DNA from: Amanita rubescens
Taxonomy: Eukaryota; Basidiomycota; Agaricomycetes; Agaricales; Amanitaceae
Assembly (NCBI GenBank): GCA_015039365.1
Contig: WION01000314.1
Span: 1-60,444 of the forward strand
Length of the DNA: 60,444 nucleotides
Direction of reading: 5' to 3'
In this document: positions 19,264 to 31,732 of the stretch, in pieces
How the letters are laid out: each line of letters opens with the position of its first letter
Position numbering within the stretch: position 1 is the first letter of the stretch
Notes under the pieces: generated by a model
What the model was told of the DNA's origin: nothing
Databases searched by the model: none
What the model saw: only the letters and a program-made list of their open reading frames with translations
Made by a program: the position numbers and the translations under genes

Positions 19264-22200
19264 ATGTCTGGAGAGTCTTCCACCCGTTCTGACCTGATTG
19301 ACGTGTAAGAAAACTTTTTTTTTTAAAATGAAGCGCGCTGATACATGAAACCTTCAGGACATGTTCTCAATTGCACTCAATCTTGTCTGGACGCCAGGAG
19401 GGCGTTTATCCAGATCAAATAACACATTACCTTGACCTCCGAAAGCACCAGCTTAGCAATGTTTCAGAACCGTTTGGAAAACCATCGGACGCGTCGAGAA
19501 AACAAGTCGAGAGTGGCTCTGTCAAATTGGAGGACGGTGTTACCATCCGTGTCGAGAATGCAGACAAGGAGTTTGTGTTCGCCATTAGCGGCAAGTTCAA
19601 GATCGACGAAGTTGAAGCGCTCATACTTCTTCGGTCATTCCTCTATAATGAGGGTCTTCCACCGACAGCAGATTACTCCTCCACTTCTTCCATGGTCGCA
19701 GAGCTCCTAGAAGCTATCACCCCCTTCTACTATTCCGAACGACTGTCCCTGCTTCGCGTGTTTCTCCCCCTCTTCCGCGCAAAGGAAGACTCTGCAGATC
19801 CTGTATACGAAATTGCATGCGAAATGCTACCCAAACTTATTCCAGACGGGACAACGTTTGCCCAAACCCTCATCGCAACCTATGAAACCAAACTCAAAGA
19901 AAGAGTTCCAGAGTCAATGCAAGGCGAACCTCGCACTGCTGCGAGATGGGTGAAACAAAATAGTCGGGAACAGCTGGCTTTGTTGGAGGTACTGTTTTGG
20001 ACGATGTGGGGCTACGTCCCTTGCAGTGGGCCTATGGTGGAACGGATTTACGAAGTGGCATATGGGACAAACTTGGGCACTACACAACAAAGCGCAGCAT
20101 TTCTACTCGACGAGGAAGGCGAACAACTACGTCAGGACTGCGCAGCGATGTGGATGCTCGTCATGGTTGAAGTTCTAGAGCTGGAGACGATGGCGGAACC
20201 AGACACCGTAGAGATATCCGACGACCCAGAAAACAAGGATTTGTACACTGCTTCTCCCAAATCCCTTCAACGCATACACGAACTCGTCTCATCCCACTCA
20301 GAGTCGCAGTATGCCATGACGTATCTTGGCTGGAGCTTCGTCTTATCCCGGTTATCAGTTAAAGCATCAGATATGCAACAGATGCCATCATCCTATCGAC
20401 CATTGTTCGATTTGGTCAACCGCCATACCGATAAACATGCAAAAACGGCCGAGCCAACACATACCCTGATGGCAAGGAGTTGCCTATCACAGGAAGCTGG
20501 TCTATTTAGACTCATTCGTCATCTTTTGTCTTCTTCCCCCTTATTCGTAACTGCTGTCGCGTGGAGAACAGGATCCAGTGTGACGGACCCAAACGCGATC
20601 GCATTCCGCTCAGTGCTCAAAGGTATGTCTCCACCCATCCATTGTCTTTCACAACTTGACTTACAATCAAGGCCTGCTGATGAGCCTCGTTGAACTCTTA
20701 CCGGTCGAACTTATCCCTGACTTGGATGGCCTGGTGGACGTGTGGGTGACACTATTTGGACGAAGCGAGAGCCAGTCGATAGCGGGGATCTGCGCACAAT
20801 TCTGGAAATCAGATTGGCATCGTGGCATTGCCCGAAAAGCCATCTTTGACGTTGGGAGGTCCCGTTTCCCCATTCAAATCCAGCCTCTCGTCAGACTCCT
20901 CCGCGCTATGACTGCTGCAGGATTCCTGGACACGGACGAGCTATCAACCACGGATTACTCCCATGAAGGCGAAGGGCTAACGGACGAGCGCTACATCTGC
21001 GTTCGCCATGTCTTTTACTATTTTGAGAATCTGCCCACGTATACACAAGTGATACCGGTCTCAACCTGCGGTGGCCCACACGCACTCTATGAACGAGTCC
21101 AGGAGCGCTACAACTCGGCAAATGGCCATTCGGGCTTGGTTTACCATAATTTACGCCCGATCAAGCTCCCTGGAGGGTCCATCTTGCCTATCAAATCGTC
21201 CGGGCGGCTACTGAGCGGAGATGGTGGCGACCACGTCGTCGTATCATGGCAGCATCAACATTCCGGCTGGAAACTCATTCTCGAAGTCCTCACCGATTAC
21301 GTCAACAGGCGTCTCCTGCAATCCGGCTCGGGTGCCGAGCTGTCGTTCAAAAAGAAAGGGTGCACAGAGCATGTGACACTTCGTCTCGAAGATATCGGCG
21401 TCGAGATGGCGGAGGAGGGAGACGAGGTGATGATAACCGACTGTCTGGATCTCGTTCGGAGTCTGGTGCAAGATAATCCTGAACAGGCTGAGCAATTGAT
21501 GCGATCGTTGGAGAGTGGCGAGCCAGTCGTGGCACATACGATGACGGAGACGCAGCCTCCTGATTTAGTGCAATTAACCATTATGATATTGGAAGAAGCC
21601 ATGTCACGATCCGACCCTCGCCATCGAAGCCCCGCCAGAACACAGCTCATCACGTCCACCATGAGCGTGCTTTCTGCTCTCCTCGCGCTTCCTCACTACT
21701 CTAATCGCGTCTGGCTGTTCTTGAGGTCGACGACGGCGCTTTTCTCCTCCGAGAAGACCGTTGGGCTTGCATCAGTCGCTCTTGCGACAGAAAGGGCCAC
21801 TGGGCATTACACGATGACGTTGGCCCTTCTCCACCTTGTTCAGCAGTTGTTCCGGGAAGCCTCTTCGTTCTATATCCCAGCCAATGCTCGTCTTCAACAG
21901 CTCAAAGAGGAGGTACTCTTACGCGCCGCCCGGTTTGTACATACGGAGATATGGATCGAACACCTTGGTTGGAAGTACGCTCAGTTAGGGGACCGGTTCG
22001 AGATTGGCCGGCGGGTTGCGGCGCTCTACGTTTCTATATTGGAGTACTCGCCGCCAAACGTGGAGAAGAGACCGTTCGCCCTTCTTAGCCAATCAGTGGC
22101 CGATGCGTTCCTTTTCAAAGCGTCCAGTTCGACTCTCCATCCGCTTGTAACAGCCATTGCATCTGGAAGGAGCATTCTTCGCACTTTGTATACTACCCGA

Positions 22201-25200
22201 CGATTCGGCGAAGCCAGACGATTACTTTTCCTCCTTCAGTCATGTCTACGCCTAACACGCATGATCCTTGATCTGAAGCTGAAGTCCGTGGTGGCATCAA
22301 AACATTGTTTGCTGGAACAAGCGTTGTGTACACTCGTCAGCGGAACTTCTGCCTCGCTCGAAAGTCGCACCAAACTGGACCCGATCGACGTGTTGGCAGT
22401 GTATATCAAAGACAGAGACGTCGGTACCACGGTTCCAGTGGAAGCAACCCGCGTCCTCAGCTCGCTGTGCTCCTGCCTGTCGTTCTTGCAGCCTCCGCCG
22501 ACAACCATCATTGGTCATCTTTCGAATCCAGAAGCAACCGTTTCATCTCTGGTGCGCATCATACAACACCCTTATGACGACATGGCTTTACGGAACACAA
22601 TATGGAACTTCATATCCCTCGCGGTCGATAAAGAACCAGCATTGGCAGGGCTGTTCGTTACGGGCAAGTTCCGCACGCCAGGTGATATGAAAAGCAAGTT
22701 CCCCCCTCTGGGAATGGGGAAGGGGAAAGGGAAGGAAAAAGAGCAAGAGCAGGTTCTGGCACTCGTTCCTACGAGTAGTAATATCAGCGCTCTCGGCGTC
22801 GCTCGCGACGTTTTGACGAATTGGAAGGATATGTCAGACGCAAACCCTCAGCTACTGGCCTCCGTTCTCAAATTTGTCGACATTGTGTGGCGTCATGGGC
22901 TGGAACACAAGACTACGCTGGAGCCGCTTCGAAAGAGCTGCGAGTTCTGGAAGCAGCTGGTGGGAATTGTCAAGGACGATCTAGGGCCGCACCCAGACTA
23001 CGATACATCAGCTTCCATGGCTATTGACGGTGTTCAGCACTCGGATTCTCATGAGACAGTTGCCGTCTACTCTTATCGTGCATTGGCCAAGTCGTATGCG
23101 ATCAACATTATCAGCCTGGACATTGGGAACGAGCTACAGTCACAAGGGAAGGAACCATTGAAGGTGTCCGCACCACTCAGTTTCAAGGAACTGGAAACGT
23201 GCGTCAAGGATCAGGAGAAGTTACATGAACTTTTGATGGAAGCTTCGCCTACTCCCTATTCACCGGGACTGTACGACGATTTGCTTCAGTCGTTGAAGGG
23301 TTCATTTGAGGGACTTGATTTGGAACAACTCCGAACTCCAGATTTGGCGGATGAGCGGGAATTCGGTGACAACTTCATGTATTCGGCTTCTCTTCTCAAG
23401 AATCGGCTGCGGGCTTATCTCGTGAACGGCGAGGAGAAGCAAGAACAGGCGTTCCAAGTCGAGAAACTCCTCATGTCCGTTAATCTTAACTTGTCGCTTA
23501 CCCATACGCAAACGTCTCTGACTGAGTCTTGGCAAGCCTTGCTACGTCAAGTCATTCCGTACTTGCGCGGCGACGACAAAGTACGACCACATCTCCTCTC
23601 CATCACATCTTCGATATCGTTCGCAATCGCGGACGAGAAGCGATCTGGAGACATGATGGCATCGATCCACGGCACTCGGCTGTCCTTGTTACTCGCAATC
23701 CTGGAGCTTTCGTGGTTCTCAACGAAGGACAGCGCTGATGAGATCAAGTCATTTATAGAGATCGTTCGAAATGTTCATAACATCGTCCTCAACGAGGCTC
23801 AGCCTCCAGCAAGCTCATTCTTGGGAAGATTGTCGAAACCCTTCCACGCGGTGCTGCTGCAGATTGTATATTTCTGTTCACGCCAAGGGAGAAGTCTTGC
23901 TCGGAGACCGAAGACGCTGAAAGCAGATCAGAGATTGACGTTACTATCGATGGTTGAGGCCACACTTAATCTTGTTATCGACGCTCTTCAGATTGTTTTT
24001 ACTTCTGCGCGCACCAAAAGGGACGTCGAGCTCGATAAAGACATGGAACTGCTCGTGGCCGTTTTTGAACAATGCACTCGGAAGGACTTGAACCCTTCTT
24101 CAACTTTATGGCTCGCTCGTTGTCAAGAAACAGATGTCATTCGGTCTAGCCTTGATCTATATACCCACATTGATCTCGTCGGCCTTTCAGACCTGCCACT
24201 CCTCGTTTCCCGCAAGCAACCATTATATGTCCCTCACATTCTTCTTTTCCACATGGCGTTGGTCAGCAATCCGACGGCAGCAGAGAGATTCGCAAGTGAA
24301 GGAGTGCTAGCAGCGTACAGTAACAACACCATCAGTACAGCCATTAGCGCAGGTCTCCTTGACGTGTCACTGCCAGAGCTCCCCGGTGAACGGAGTCCCG
24401 CCCACAGCGCGTATTGCTCGATGCTAGCAATAGTAGCGGTCGTCATCTCTTCCCTTGGCATCAGTCACCATTACTTCGACGCTGAAGCAGCCGGATTCGT
24501 TCAACTATATGGCAACCAAATATCGCGAGCTTTCTCTTGGACGGTTGGCGATGCGATTACATGGCCCCTTCTCGAGGAGATGGAACAGGTGATCGCACTA
24601 TTCTACGCTATCGCGGCCAGCACCCCTGGCAGATCGTCGAAACCCCATCCAGCAGGAGAGAAGATTCTTCGCGCGTTCACCATCAGCGGCCTCAAGTTGC
24701 TACAACAGCTGAACTACGCCATCACACATCCTAACCACTTGGCGAGCCTCTTGGAGCCAGTAACGTCGGAAGAACGCGCCGTATTGGAGAAAGAGCAGAG
24801 TAATACACAAGCTGGCTTTGATCCGCTGAAGCGGCCTCTCATTCTTCAGCTCGTGCACCGCCTGTTCAAACTATCGAGCAACATTCTTGAAACGTTGCTG
24901 ACGATCAGCCGCGCTGATACCGTGTTGCTCTTGTCCCAAGATGACTGGCCGTTGCAAGAAGCCGTCGTAGTACCGGTAAATCCCCTTTTACCCCTTGACG
25001 AAGCGATATCTGATCTTGTTTCCTTAGCACTCCAAGGTTGTTCCCGGCGAACCAGCGTCAATGGGCACCCTACTCGAGCTTGGAAACTGCACACTCGATG
25101 TCCTCCGAGATTTAGTCAACCGACCCGCTGGACAGAGTATCCTTCCTATGGAAGCAATACCAACGCGATCCGGCGATCCAGGACTCGATGTGCGGCAGGG

Positions 25201-25588
25201 CGTGCTTACTGCGAGGCGGAATCTAGAGACGGTTTTGACGTATGCGGTGACGCAACTGGCCATGTGGCTGTTGAAGCCGGACTTTGAGTCCTCTACTATC
25301 CATGGAAGCGAGTCGATGACCGTAGATGGGGGAGCAGATGATGAAAAAATGGATGGAAAGGAACACCGTTCGCATGCCAGACCGTCGTCGACGTCGTTGG
25401 CAGAACGGGTACGGAGAGGTATGACGGGAGAGATTGCGGCGGACTTGCAGGCGTTGATCACAAAAGCGAAACCGATCATCGAGAAATCGGATAGCTCGCT
25501 AGATCCGAGTGGAAAAGCAAAAGGTGTCAATTTGACGGACGTGTTGGGGAGATTTTTACAAGAACGAATCATGATTTTGGCGTCGTAG
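19264..25588 (+). CDS. NUP192: Nucleoporin Nup192 (Nup205 family), 2056 aa
   Basis: Four exons join in phase: 19264-19304, 19358-20622, 20672-24975 and 25028-25588, totalling 6171 nt. The ATG at 19264 was chosen because exon 1 splices cleanly to the frame that otherwise opens at a TTG. The third intron (52 nt) explains the apparent frame change near 25030. The protein is an all-helical solenoid without membrane segments, with the length and C-terminal segment (MGTLLELGNCTLDVLRDLVN) expected of Nup192, a large scaffold of the inner ring of the nuclear pore complex. A basic and acidic linker (KGKGKEKEQEQ) lies near residue 1110. A truncated DNA-level copy of the 3' third is at 37812-39701. Confidence 0.93.
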
Positions 25589-25746
25589 ATTTACCGTGAT
25601 GTACATATATCCCATTGTTTGTTCATTATGTTTATAAAAGCCAATCCATCCTAAAGCATATGATATTATACACGCGATGTTGAAAGCATATACAGAGTCG
25701 CAATGTGAAGCATATCCAACAATAATAGACCATACATTCCATTCTT

Positions 25747-27197
25747 TCATTCCGTGAGGACATCGGCACCCGATTCTGTAATAAGAATCATATGCTCGGC
25801 CTGAGCACTACGGGCGCAGTTCTGGGAATAGTTGAGTGAAGGACGCCAGAAAAGCAGGTTGCCGCATACCTCAGTCGAAGTCGTCCAACCATCAGGGAAA
25901 ATCCAGCCTCTCGGTTGGGTACCTTGGACAATGCAAGGCTACAGACAAGGAACGTCAGTATTCGCAGATATTGTCAAGAAAGGATTTACTTCAATTGTGA
26001 AACAGTCTCCGGGGACCATAACTCCCGGCTCGTCGTTCACTATAGAGATTTTTCCTTTACAATTCAATTCTTTAGATTCCATCAACAAGGGCTTTTACCA
26101 TCGTGAAAGATCCATGGCGGCTTGTGAAAGTCAGTACCGATTCCGTGTCCCGTAAATTGAGGTGATATTGAGAAAGGGATTTCTTCGTCGATGTTCGTTA
26201 AACGGGACTTGTGAGTAGCGTCGTGTATGGCTTGTCCGATTTGTTTGAAAGGTAGTCCCGGACCGCAGGCTGAGATACCGGCATGCAGAGCGTGCGTGGT
26301 TGCAGCTACGAGAGACTGGCCTTTCGCGTCCTGCTCGGATGGTCAAGCTGGATATTATTTGGATGGGAAGAACATACGACGTCACCAACGAGGAAGGTCT
26401 GAGAAGTGTCGCCGTGGTAGCCGTTGAGATAGACGGTAATGTCGATGTTGATGATATCGCCGTCTTCCAAACGTCGACTAAGGAACCAGTGTAAGAAAAG
26501 GAGGGAAAGTATAGAAAGGTGAGGGACTTACTCGTCTGGTATTCCATGGACCATGATATTGTTCACGCTGGACCCGAGTTCGTGTCACTGACGTATCTAA
26601 TGAAAAAGATGGGAGCTTACCTTGTACAACAAGAGCGCGGAAAACCAGAATAATGTAGTGGAGAGGGATAAGCGCCGTGAGCGATGATAAACTCGTGAAC
26701 GGCCGCGTCGATACTGTCTGTTGTTACACCAACCTTTCGGATTCCTCACCGGTAGTATAAGTACCCCAATGACACGTAATTGAATGCACGATTACACGCA
26801 CCTGGACCAAGGACCCAGCATAAACTCTCACTTTCTTCGCCAGCTTTGCTGCTTCTCGGATCCGAAATTCAGACTCTCCCCCCAGCACAAGTCTTTCACC
26901 CTTGCCTCCGCCAAAGTCTTCATTCAGTGCTACCCTCGACGCATCAGCGTAAGGGGGTTTGGGAATATGAGGCGGAACAAGGCGCGGCTTTATATGGGAA
27001 ACTCCGAAAATGAAAGGCTCTGGAGGTAGGATAATACTGTAGTTGCCGAAATCGGGTACATCTTCAGAAGCCACGATTAAAGTCGAACTGAGGCAATTCT
27101 GATTAATATTGCCTGGCACTTTGTTGATAATCTTAAAGTTATGCTGGAGATGCGGAAAATATGATCTGACGTGTCTCCATGATTGAAGTAGAGTCAT
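25747..27197 (-). CDS. Methionine aminopeptidase, type I, mitochondrial form
   Basis: Multi-exon gene starting at the ATG at 27197. The basic, acid-free N-terminus ([20 protein letters not shown]) looks like a mitochondrial targeting peptide. M24 peptidase motifs follow in order: [52 protein letters not shown] (two metal-binding Asp), [14 protein letters not shown] (metal-binding His and catalytic His), GDCFTIEP (Glu) and, after the last introns, [11 protein letters not shown] (final Glu). All five metal ligands of the family appear present. It removes the initiator Met from organellar proteins in the known family. It shares a 95-bp divergent promoter with NMD3. Confidence 0.88.
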
Positions 27198-27292
27198 GGT
27201 GCTCGGCCATTTCCGAGCCTGATTATTATAGAAGGTCATCAATTCACGTTATCTTATCTACATCAAGCCTTACTAACCAACGCCGACGAACG
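27198..27292. promoter_or_regulatory. Bidirectional promoter between MetAP and NMD3
   Basis: Only 95 bp separate two diverging ATGs, so both genes must be transcribed from this interval or from inside the neighbour. No TATA box is seen. Confidence 0.6.
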
Positions 27293-29083
27293 ATGGAATT
27301 CGTCCCCTCACCAGCCATACATAGAGTCCTTTGCGCGGACTGCGGGACACCCATAGAACCGAATGGCGCAAACCTTTGTGTTGCCTGCTTGAGAAACTCA
27401 GTCGACATCACTGAGGGAATCCCAAAACAAGGCGAGTCATACCCCGTTTTTTGTTTCTGCAAAAGCCTTATTGTGCCTCCGCAGCCTCCGTTTCCTACTG
27501 CAGAAACTGTGAACGATTCCTGTCGCCACCTTCACAATGGATGCAAGCTCGTCTAGAATCATCAGAACTTCTAGCACTCTGCCTGAAAAAGCTCAAAGGG
27601 CTTACCAAAGTCCGCCTAACTGACGCACATTTCATCTGGACAGAACCTCACTCAAAACGGCTGCGTATCTCTCTAACAGTACAAAAAGAAGTTCTCACTT
27701 CGACTATCCTCGAGCAAACATTTGAAATCGAGTATCTAGTCCAATATGGGCAGTGTCCAGACTGTACAAAACTCGCTGCAAAGAATACCTGGAAAGCGTC
27801 GGTGCAAGTTCGACAAAAAGTCCAGCACAAAAGGACGTTTTTATTCCTAGAACAGCTGATATTGAAACATGGCGCGCAGAAGGATACCGTATCGGTGAAA
27901 GAAGTAAGAGACGGTCTGGACTTTTTCTACGCATCGAGGAGCCACGCGATCAAGATGGTAGAATTCCTAGGTGGAGTTTCGCCCGTCAGGTGCGCTTTTA
28001 ATCCTCTTTTTTCGTCGCGCGATCGAACCAACACTGTACGATAATAGGTCAAAAACATCAGAACAGCTCCTATCTACTGATACCCACTCCAATACCGCCA
28101 ACTTCAAATACACCTACTCCGTCGAGATAGCGCCGATATGCAAAGACGACCTAGTCTGTCTCCCAATCAAACTCGCTCGATCACTATCCAACATATCCCC
28201 ACTTGTAATATGTGCTCGAGTAGGATCATCTGTCATCGTGCTAGACCCCGCCACGCTCCAACAAGCTGACATCCCCGCCCAAGTATACTGGCGCGCCCCA
28301 TTCGAATCCCTAGCATCGATATCAGATCTAGTCGAGTTCACCGTCCTAGACGTGGAAGTCGACCGGAAACAACCTCACCGCGGCGGCAGTGGCGGCGGCG
28401 GTCATCACGCGCACGGCAAAACGAAATACCTCATGGCGGACGCTCACGTTGCGCTCGCCGGTGCGTTTCGCTCCTCCGGGAACAAAGGGAGTGCATATGA
28501 CCAAGACGGTATGATGGATTTCGAATCTCTCGGTGAGACCAATCAGATTTATCACACTCGAACGCACTTGGGTGCTATTCTCCAACCCGGGGATACCGTT
28601 CTTGGATATCATTTGACTCTGTCCAATTTCAACTCGCCGGAATATGCGGCGTTGAAGGTGGACCGCGTGCCTGATGTCGTTTTGGTGAAAAAGACGTATC
28701 CGAACGGGAGAAAGAAGAGTAAGACGCGAGCGTGGAGACTCAAATCTATGGCGAAGGAAGTGGAAGAAGAAGAAAGTGGTAAAGGTGCGGGGCGAGGTGG
28801 CTTGGTTGGAAGGATGGGAGGAAGAGATCAGAAGAAGGTGGAGGAGGATTACGAGCTGTTTTTGCGTGATTTGGAGGAAGATGAGGAGCTGAGAAAGGAG
28901 GTGAATTTGTACAAGGTCAAGGGAGACGTGACGATGAAGGGTCCCGGTGCTGGTAAAGCTGTCCAGTTTGGGATGGATGTGGATGAGGGAGGGGAAGAAG
29001 AAGAGGACGACGCTGACTTCCCGGAGGTCAAGTTGGACGAGTTACTAGATGATTTTGATGAGATGGCTTTGAGAGACGAGTAG
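27293..29083 (+). CDS. NMD3: 60S ribosomal export adaptor NMD3
   Basis: Three exons. The N-terminal zinc-binding region shows CADCG, CVAC, YCRNCERF and QCPDC, followed by VQVRQKVQHKRTFLFLEQL, a conserved NMD3 block. The third exon contains the central domains (FKYTYSVEIAPICKDDLVCL) and NSPEYAALKVDRVPDVVLVK. The C-terminus is acidic (EEEEDDADF) as in the shuttling signals of the family. The first donor appears to be GC (aag|gcgagt), and joining there restores CRNCER in frame. A Gly/His-rich insert (GGSGGGGHHAHG) sits near the middle. NMD3 bridges the nascent 60S subunit to Crm1 for nuclear export. Two broken pieces of this gene lie at 34663 and 43098. Confidence 0.93.
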
Positions 29084-29469
29084 AGTTTATCAACATGAGC
29101 CATGAGCCGCGATATCGGAGGAGTCTTCCTGACGCTGTGAAACCACTGACTGACCTCAGCGTCGAATTATTTTTATCAATCATATCATTCAAGATTAATG
29201 GTGACCGTGGCAAATACTAACACCCAACGATCATCCATAGTGATCATCTTGAGCTTTGTGGCAGAAACTAATCCTTCGCTGAAGAAATACAAGCGGAAAG
29301 GCACAACTAGGAAAGATTGGTTGGGAAGCTATGGCAGGTACACAAAGGATTTACACAAATGTATTCTTATCAACCATTCTGCCAGAAAAGTACTAAATCG
29401 AACCGTCAGATTTCTTCAGTCAGCGCAAGAAATTTAACAAACCGACTGATACGAAGTTTGGGCATTTGT
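29084..29469. other. Intergenic, no gene seen
   Basis: NMD3 3' flank. Frames here have no recognisable content. Confidence 0.45.
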
Positions 29470-29820
29470 TCACTCGGTCAATTGCAAGGCCTCGTCAACG
29501 CGCCCGGTAACATAAAACCTCTTGGAAATTGGCTTATCAAGGTTACCGGTAATCAGAACTTCGTGGTGTCCCTTCTTGACCCTAAGATGAATATCGTGGC
29601 TGCCCACGTAGGAGCGCGGCTCATCGGTAGCGATCTCGAATGAACCATTGAATTCGGTCCCATCGGTGTACTTGATGTTGACGGCAGAAGCGGTGAATGG
29701 CTCAATAGCTTCGTTAAATGTGCCAGCGAGTTTCACTGAATATCCGTGAACAATGAAGTGAACTTGGAATTTGTTGCCGGTGCCGCTGACTTTGCCTTTG
29801 ACGTCGCGGGGTTTGGTCAT
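29470..29820 (-). CDS. Small-protein family copy I (116 aa)
   Basis: Single exon. The ATG at 29820 matches the family start (an upstream in-frame ATG gives an unrelated 45-residue extension that would include the TATA region). Blocks: VKGKVSGTGNKFQVHFIVHG, VKLAGTFNEAIEPF, VNIKYTDGTEFNGSFEIAT, RSYVGSHDIHLRV, VLITGNLDKPISKRFYVTG. SFVG is SYVG here. It is the only copy placed beside the NUP192-NMD3 island. Confidence 0.78.
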   Translation of the reverse strand: MTKPRDVKGKVSGTGNKFQVHFIVHGYSVKLAGTFNEAIEPFTASAVNIKYTDGTEFNGSFEIATDEPRSYVGSHDIHLRVKKGHHEVLITGNLDKPISKRFYVTGRVDEALQLTE

Positions 29821-29940
29821 GATGAATCTGTAGCCCCAGTCAGCTTGCGCATCGCAGAATGATAGCACCAGGTATCTTACCACTGGAGTTTCAGGTGCGG
29901 GATGTGAAGATACTAGGGAAGTACGCCTTTTGGGCCTTCC

Positions 29941-29948
29941 ATATATAC
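29941..29948 (-). promoter_or_regulatory. TATA box of small-protein copy I
   Basis: Tatatat on the minus strand about 121 bp before the ATG, the same spacing as in the other copies. Confidence 0.6.
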
Positions 29949-30152
29949 CACGCACCTACGTTCCATTTACCATGTCATCTCTATTCCTTCTGTCGCCAGT
30001 GGGAGTAGTGTTACTAACTAATCCCTGACATCGAATATTTTCACACACCCACGATCCCTTCCGCTCGAATTCTATGACCCCCATGTCAGCGTAGCGTCAA
30101 GTACCGTATTGTTACAAAGACGCCGATCACGCCGCATGACAGTCTTCCTGCA

Positions 30153-31129
30153 ATGTCTCGGGAAGCCTATTACTACGCTGTAAACAAACTGGGATTTATC
30201 TCACGTGGTGCATTCGATGGACAGACAAACCCTGCATGTTAAAGATCATGACCCTAGGGAAGAATGTGAGCACAAGTGAAGGGTTTTCCGGGGGGGGATT
30301 TACAAAAAAATCATCAATCCTGCTGAAGCGAAGTCTTTTGCGAGGGGATCAGAGTTTGTCGCTATTGCAAAGACAATCTCGCACGTTCAAAGTAAGAAAC
30401 GTGCAGATTCGTCACGGGATGCTGAAGCCCATGGAGAAGAATGGGACGTCGTTTACTGTGAAGGTGCATGCAAAGGAAATAGGCAAAACGGCTCAGTGGC
30501 AGGGATAGGTGTCTGGTGGGATCATAATGACAGCAAGTAGGTGCATCTGGGGATGTGTAGTCTACTTGGTTTAGAGTCCAGAGGAATCTCTCCGAACGTT
30601 GTCGAGGAGAACAAACGAACAACCGCGCAGAGCTTATCGTAGGTGTCCTTTGGCGGCTGCCATCGTCGTCGCTTAAAGTGTGCATACTTAGGCCATCGCC
30701 AGAGTCCTTGAAACAGCCGATATAAAGGGAATTCCACTTATGATTAAGACCGATTCTCAGTACTGTGTCAAATGTGCGTTTTTTGATCCCGACTCAGAAG
30801 AGACTATATCGCTAACTACCACTTCGGATCTTGGCTTAAGTGGTGGGAGAGAAACAATTTCAAAACATCGAAAGGTGACCCTGTGATACGTTCAAGCCCT
30901 AATCGATTATCGCGGAAAATGTGGTCAAATGGTACGCCTTCACCATGTCCGAGGTCATGTTGGCATAGCAGGGAATGAAGGGGCAGATCCACTTGCCAAT
31001 CGCGGAACACTTTTCCCCGTTGAGGCAGAAAGAGATTGGAAGAGCCTCAGAATAGACGTGCTACGCAAGATGGAGGAAAAATCCCATGTGAATGTACAAC
31101 GAGCGCATCATGAAAAAGCCAAATTATGA
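30153..31129 (+). pseudogene. Broken RNase H1 gene
   Basis: The ATG at 30153 opens MSREAYYYAVNK, resembling the N-terminal hybrid-binding domain. Later frames give GGIYKKIINPAEAKSFARGS, then VVYCEGACKGNRQNGSVAGI and GVWWDHND, the RNase H catalytic start with the usual TDGA Asp region altered to CEGA. Further pieces are NNRAELI, AIARVLETA, MIKTDSQYCVK, WERNNFKTSKGDPV and RLHHVRGHVGIAGNEGADPL. Two introns splice well, but a third lacks a clear acceptor near 30825. Frame changes occur near 30240-30290 and 30895, and stops interrupt the first domain. Non-functional by these signs. Confidence 0.75.
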
Positions 31130-31732
31130 AACGGATGGACCCTAAATTGTCAATACGGTTGGATACTTTGCCGGACATTGTTCGCGAGAATGATGCTCAC
31201 GACGCGCGCATTATGCTGTAGCATGCGCGACACGTTGTAGATCCAGTTTTGGACTCGGGATTTCGGCGTGAACCATTCGTATGGTTGCGCTCACCAAACA
31301 AGAGCCCTTGATGATGTCGCCAAGGAAGGACGAACATTGGAAAGGCCCCATAGCGCTATATCGGGTTATAAGTGTCAGCGGAAATCCAGGTGCCTGAAAT
31401 TCCTAATATCGCCTGGAAGGCTTGCCTGTTTTGGGACAGCTTTGGACACGGCTCGAACGTGTACTTGACGATGGCCAATCGTCTTCTGGTCATTCATGGG
31501 TCACTTGATTGTTCGCATCGTTCACATCGATTCATGAAACGAACATTCAAGTTCGGCGCAGTTTCAGAAGCGCGCAGCCAAAGCAAGCACCGGCATTTGA
31601 ATGGGATGGTGTGTGACAGGATCAATGAACTACATCCCATTTATGTCCTTTCATTCGTTAGAGGATGCAATCTCAATCGATAAAACATAGTTTTATAATG
31701 GTTGCATTTTCCCCTTTGATATGCTGAACATG
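31130..31732. other. No gene seen
   Basis: Sequence between the RNase H1 relic and the segmental block. Short frames have no recognisable domain. Confidence 0.45.
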
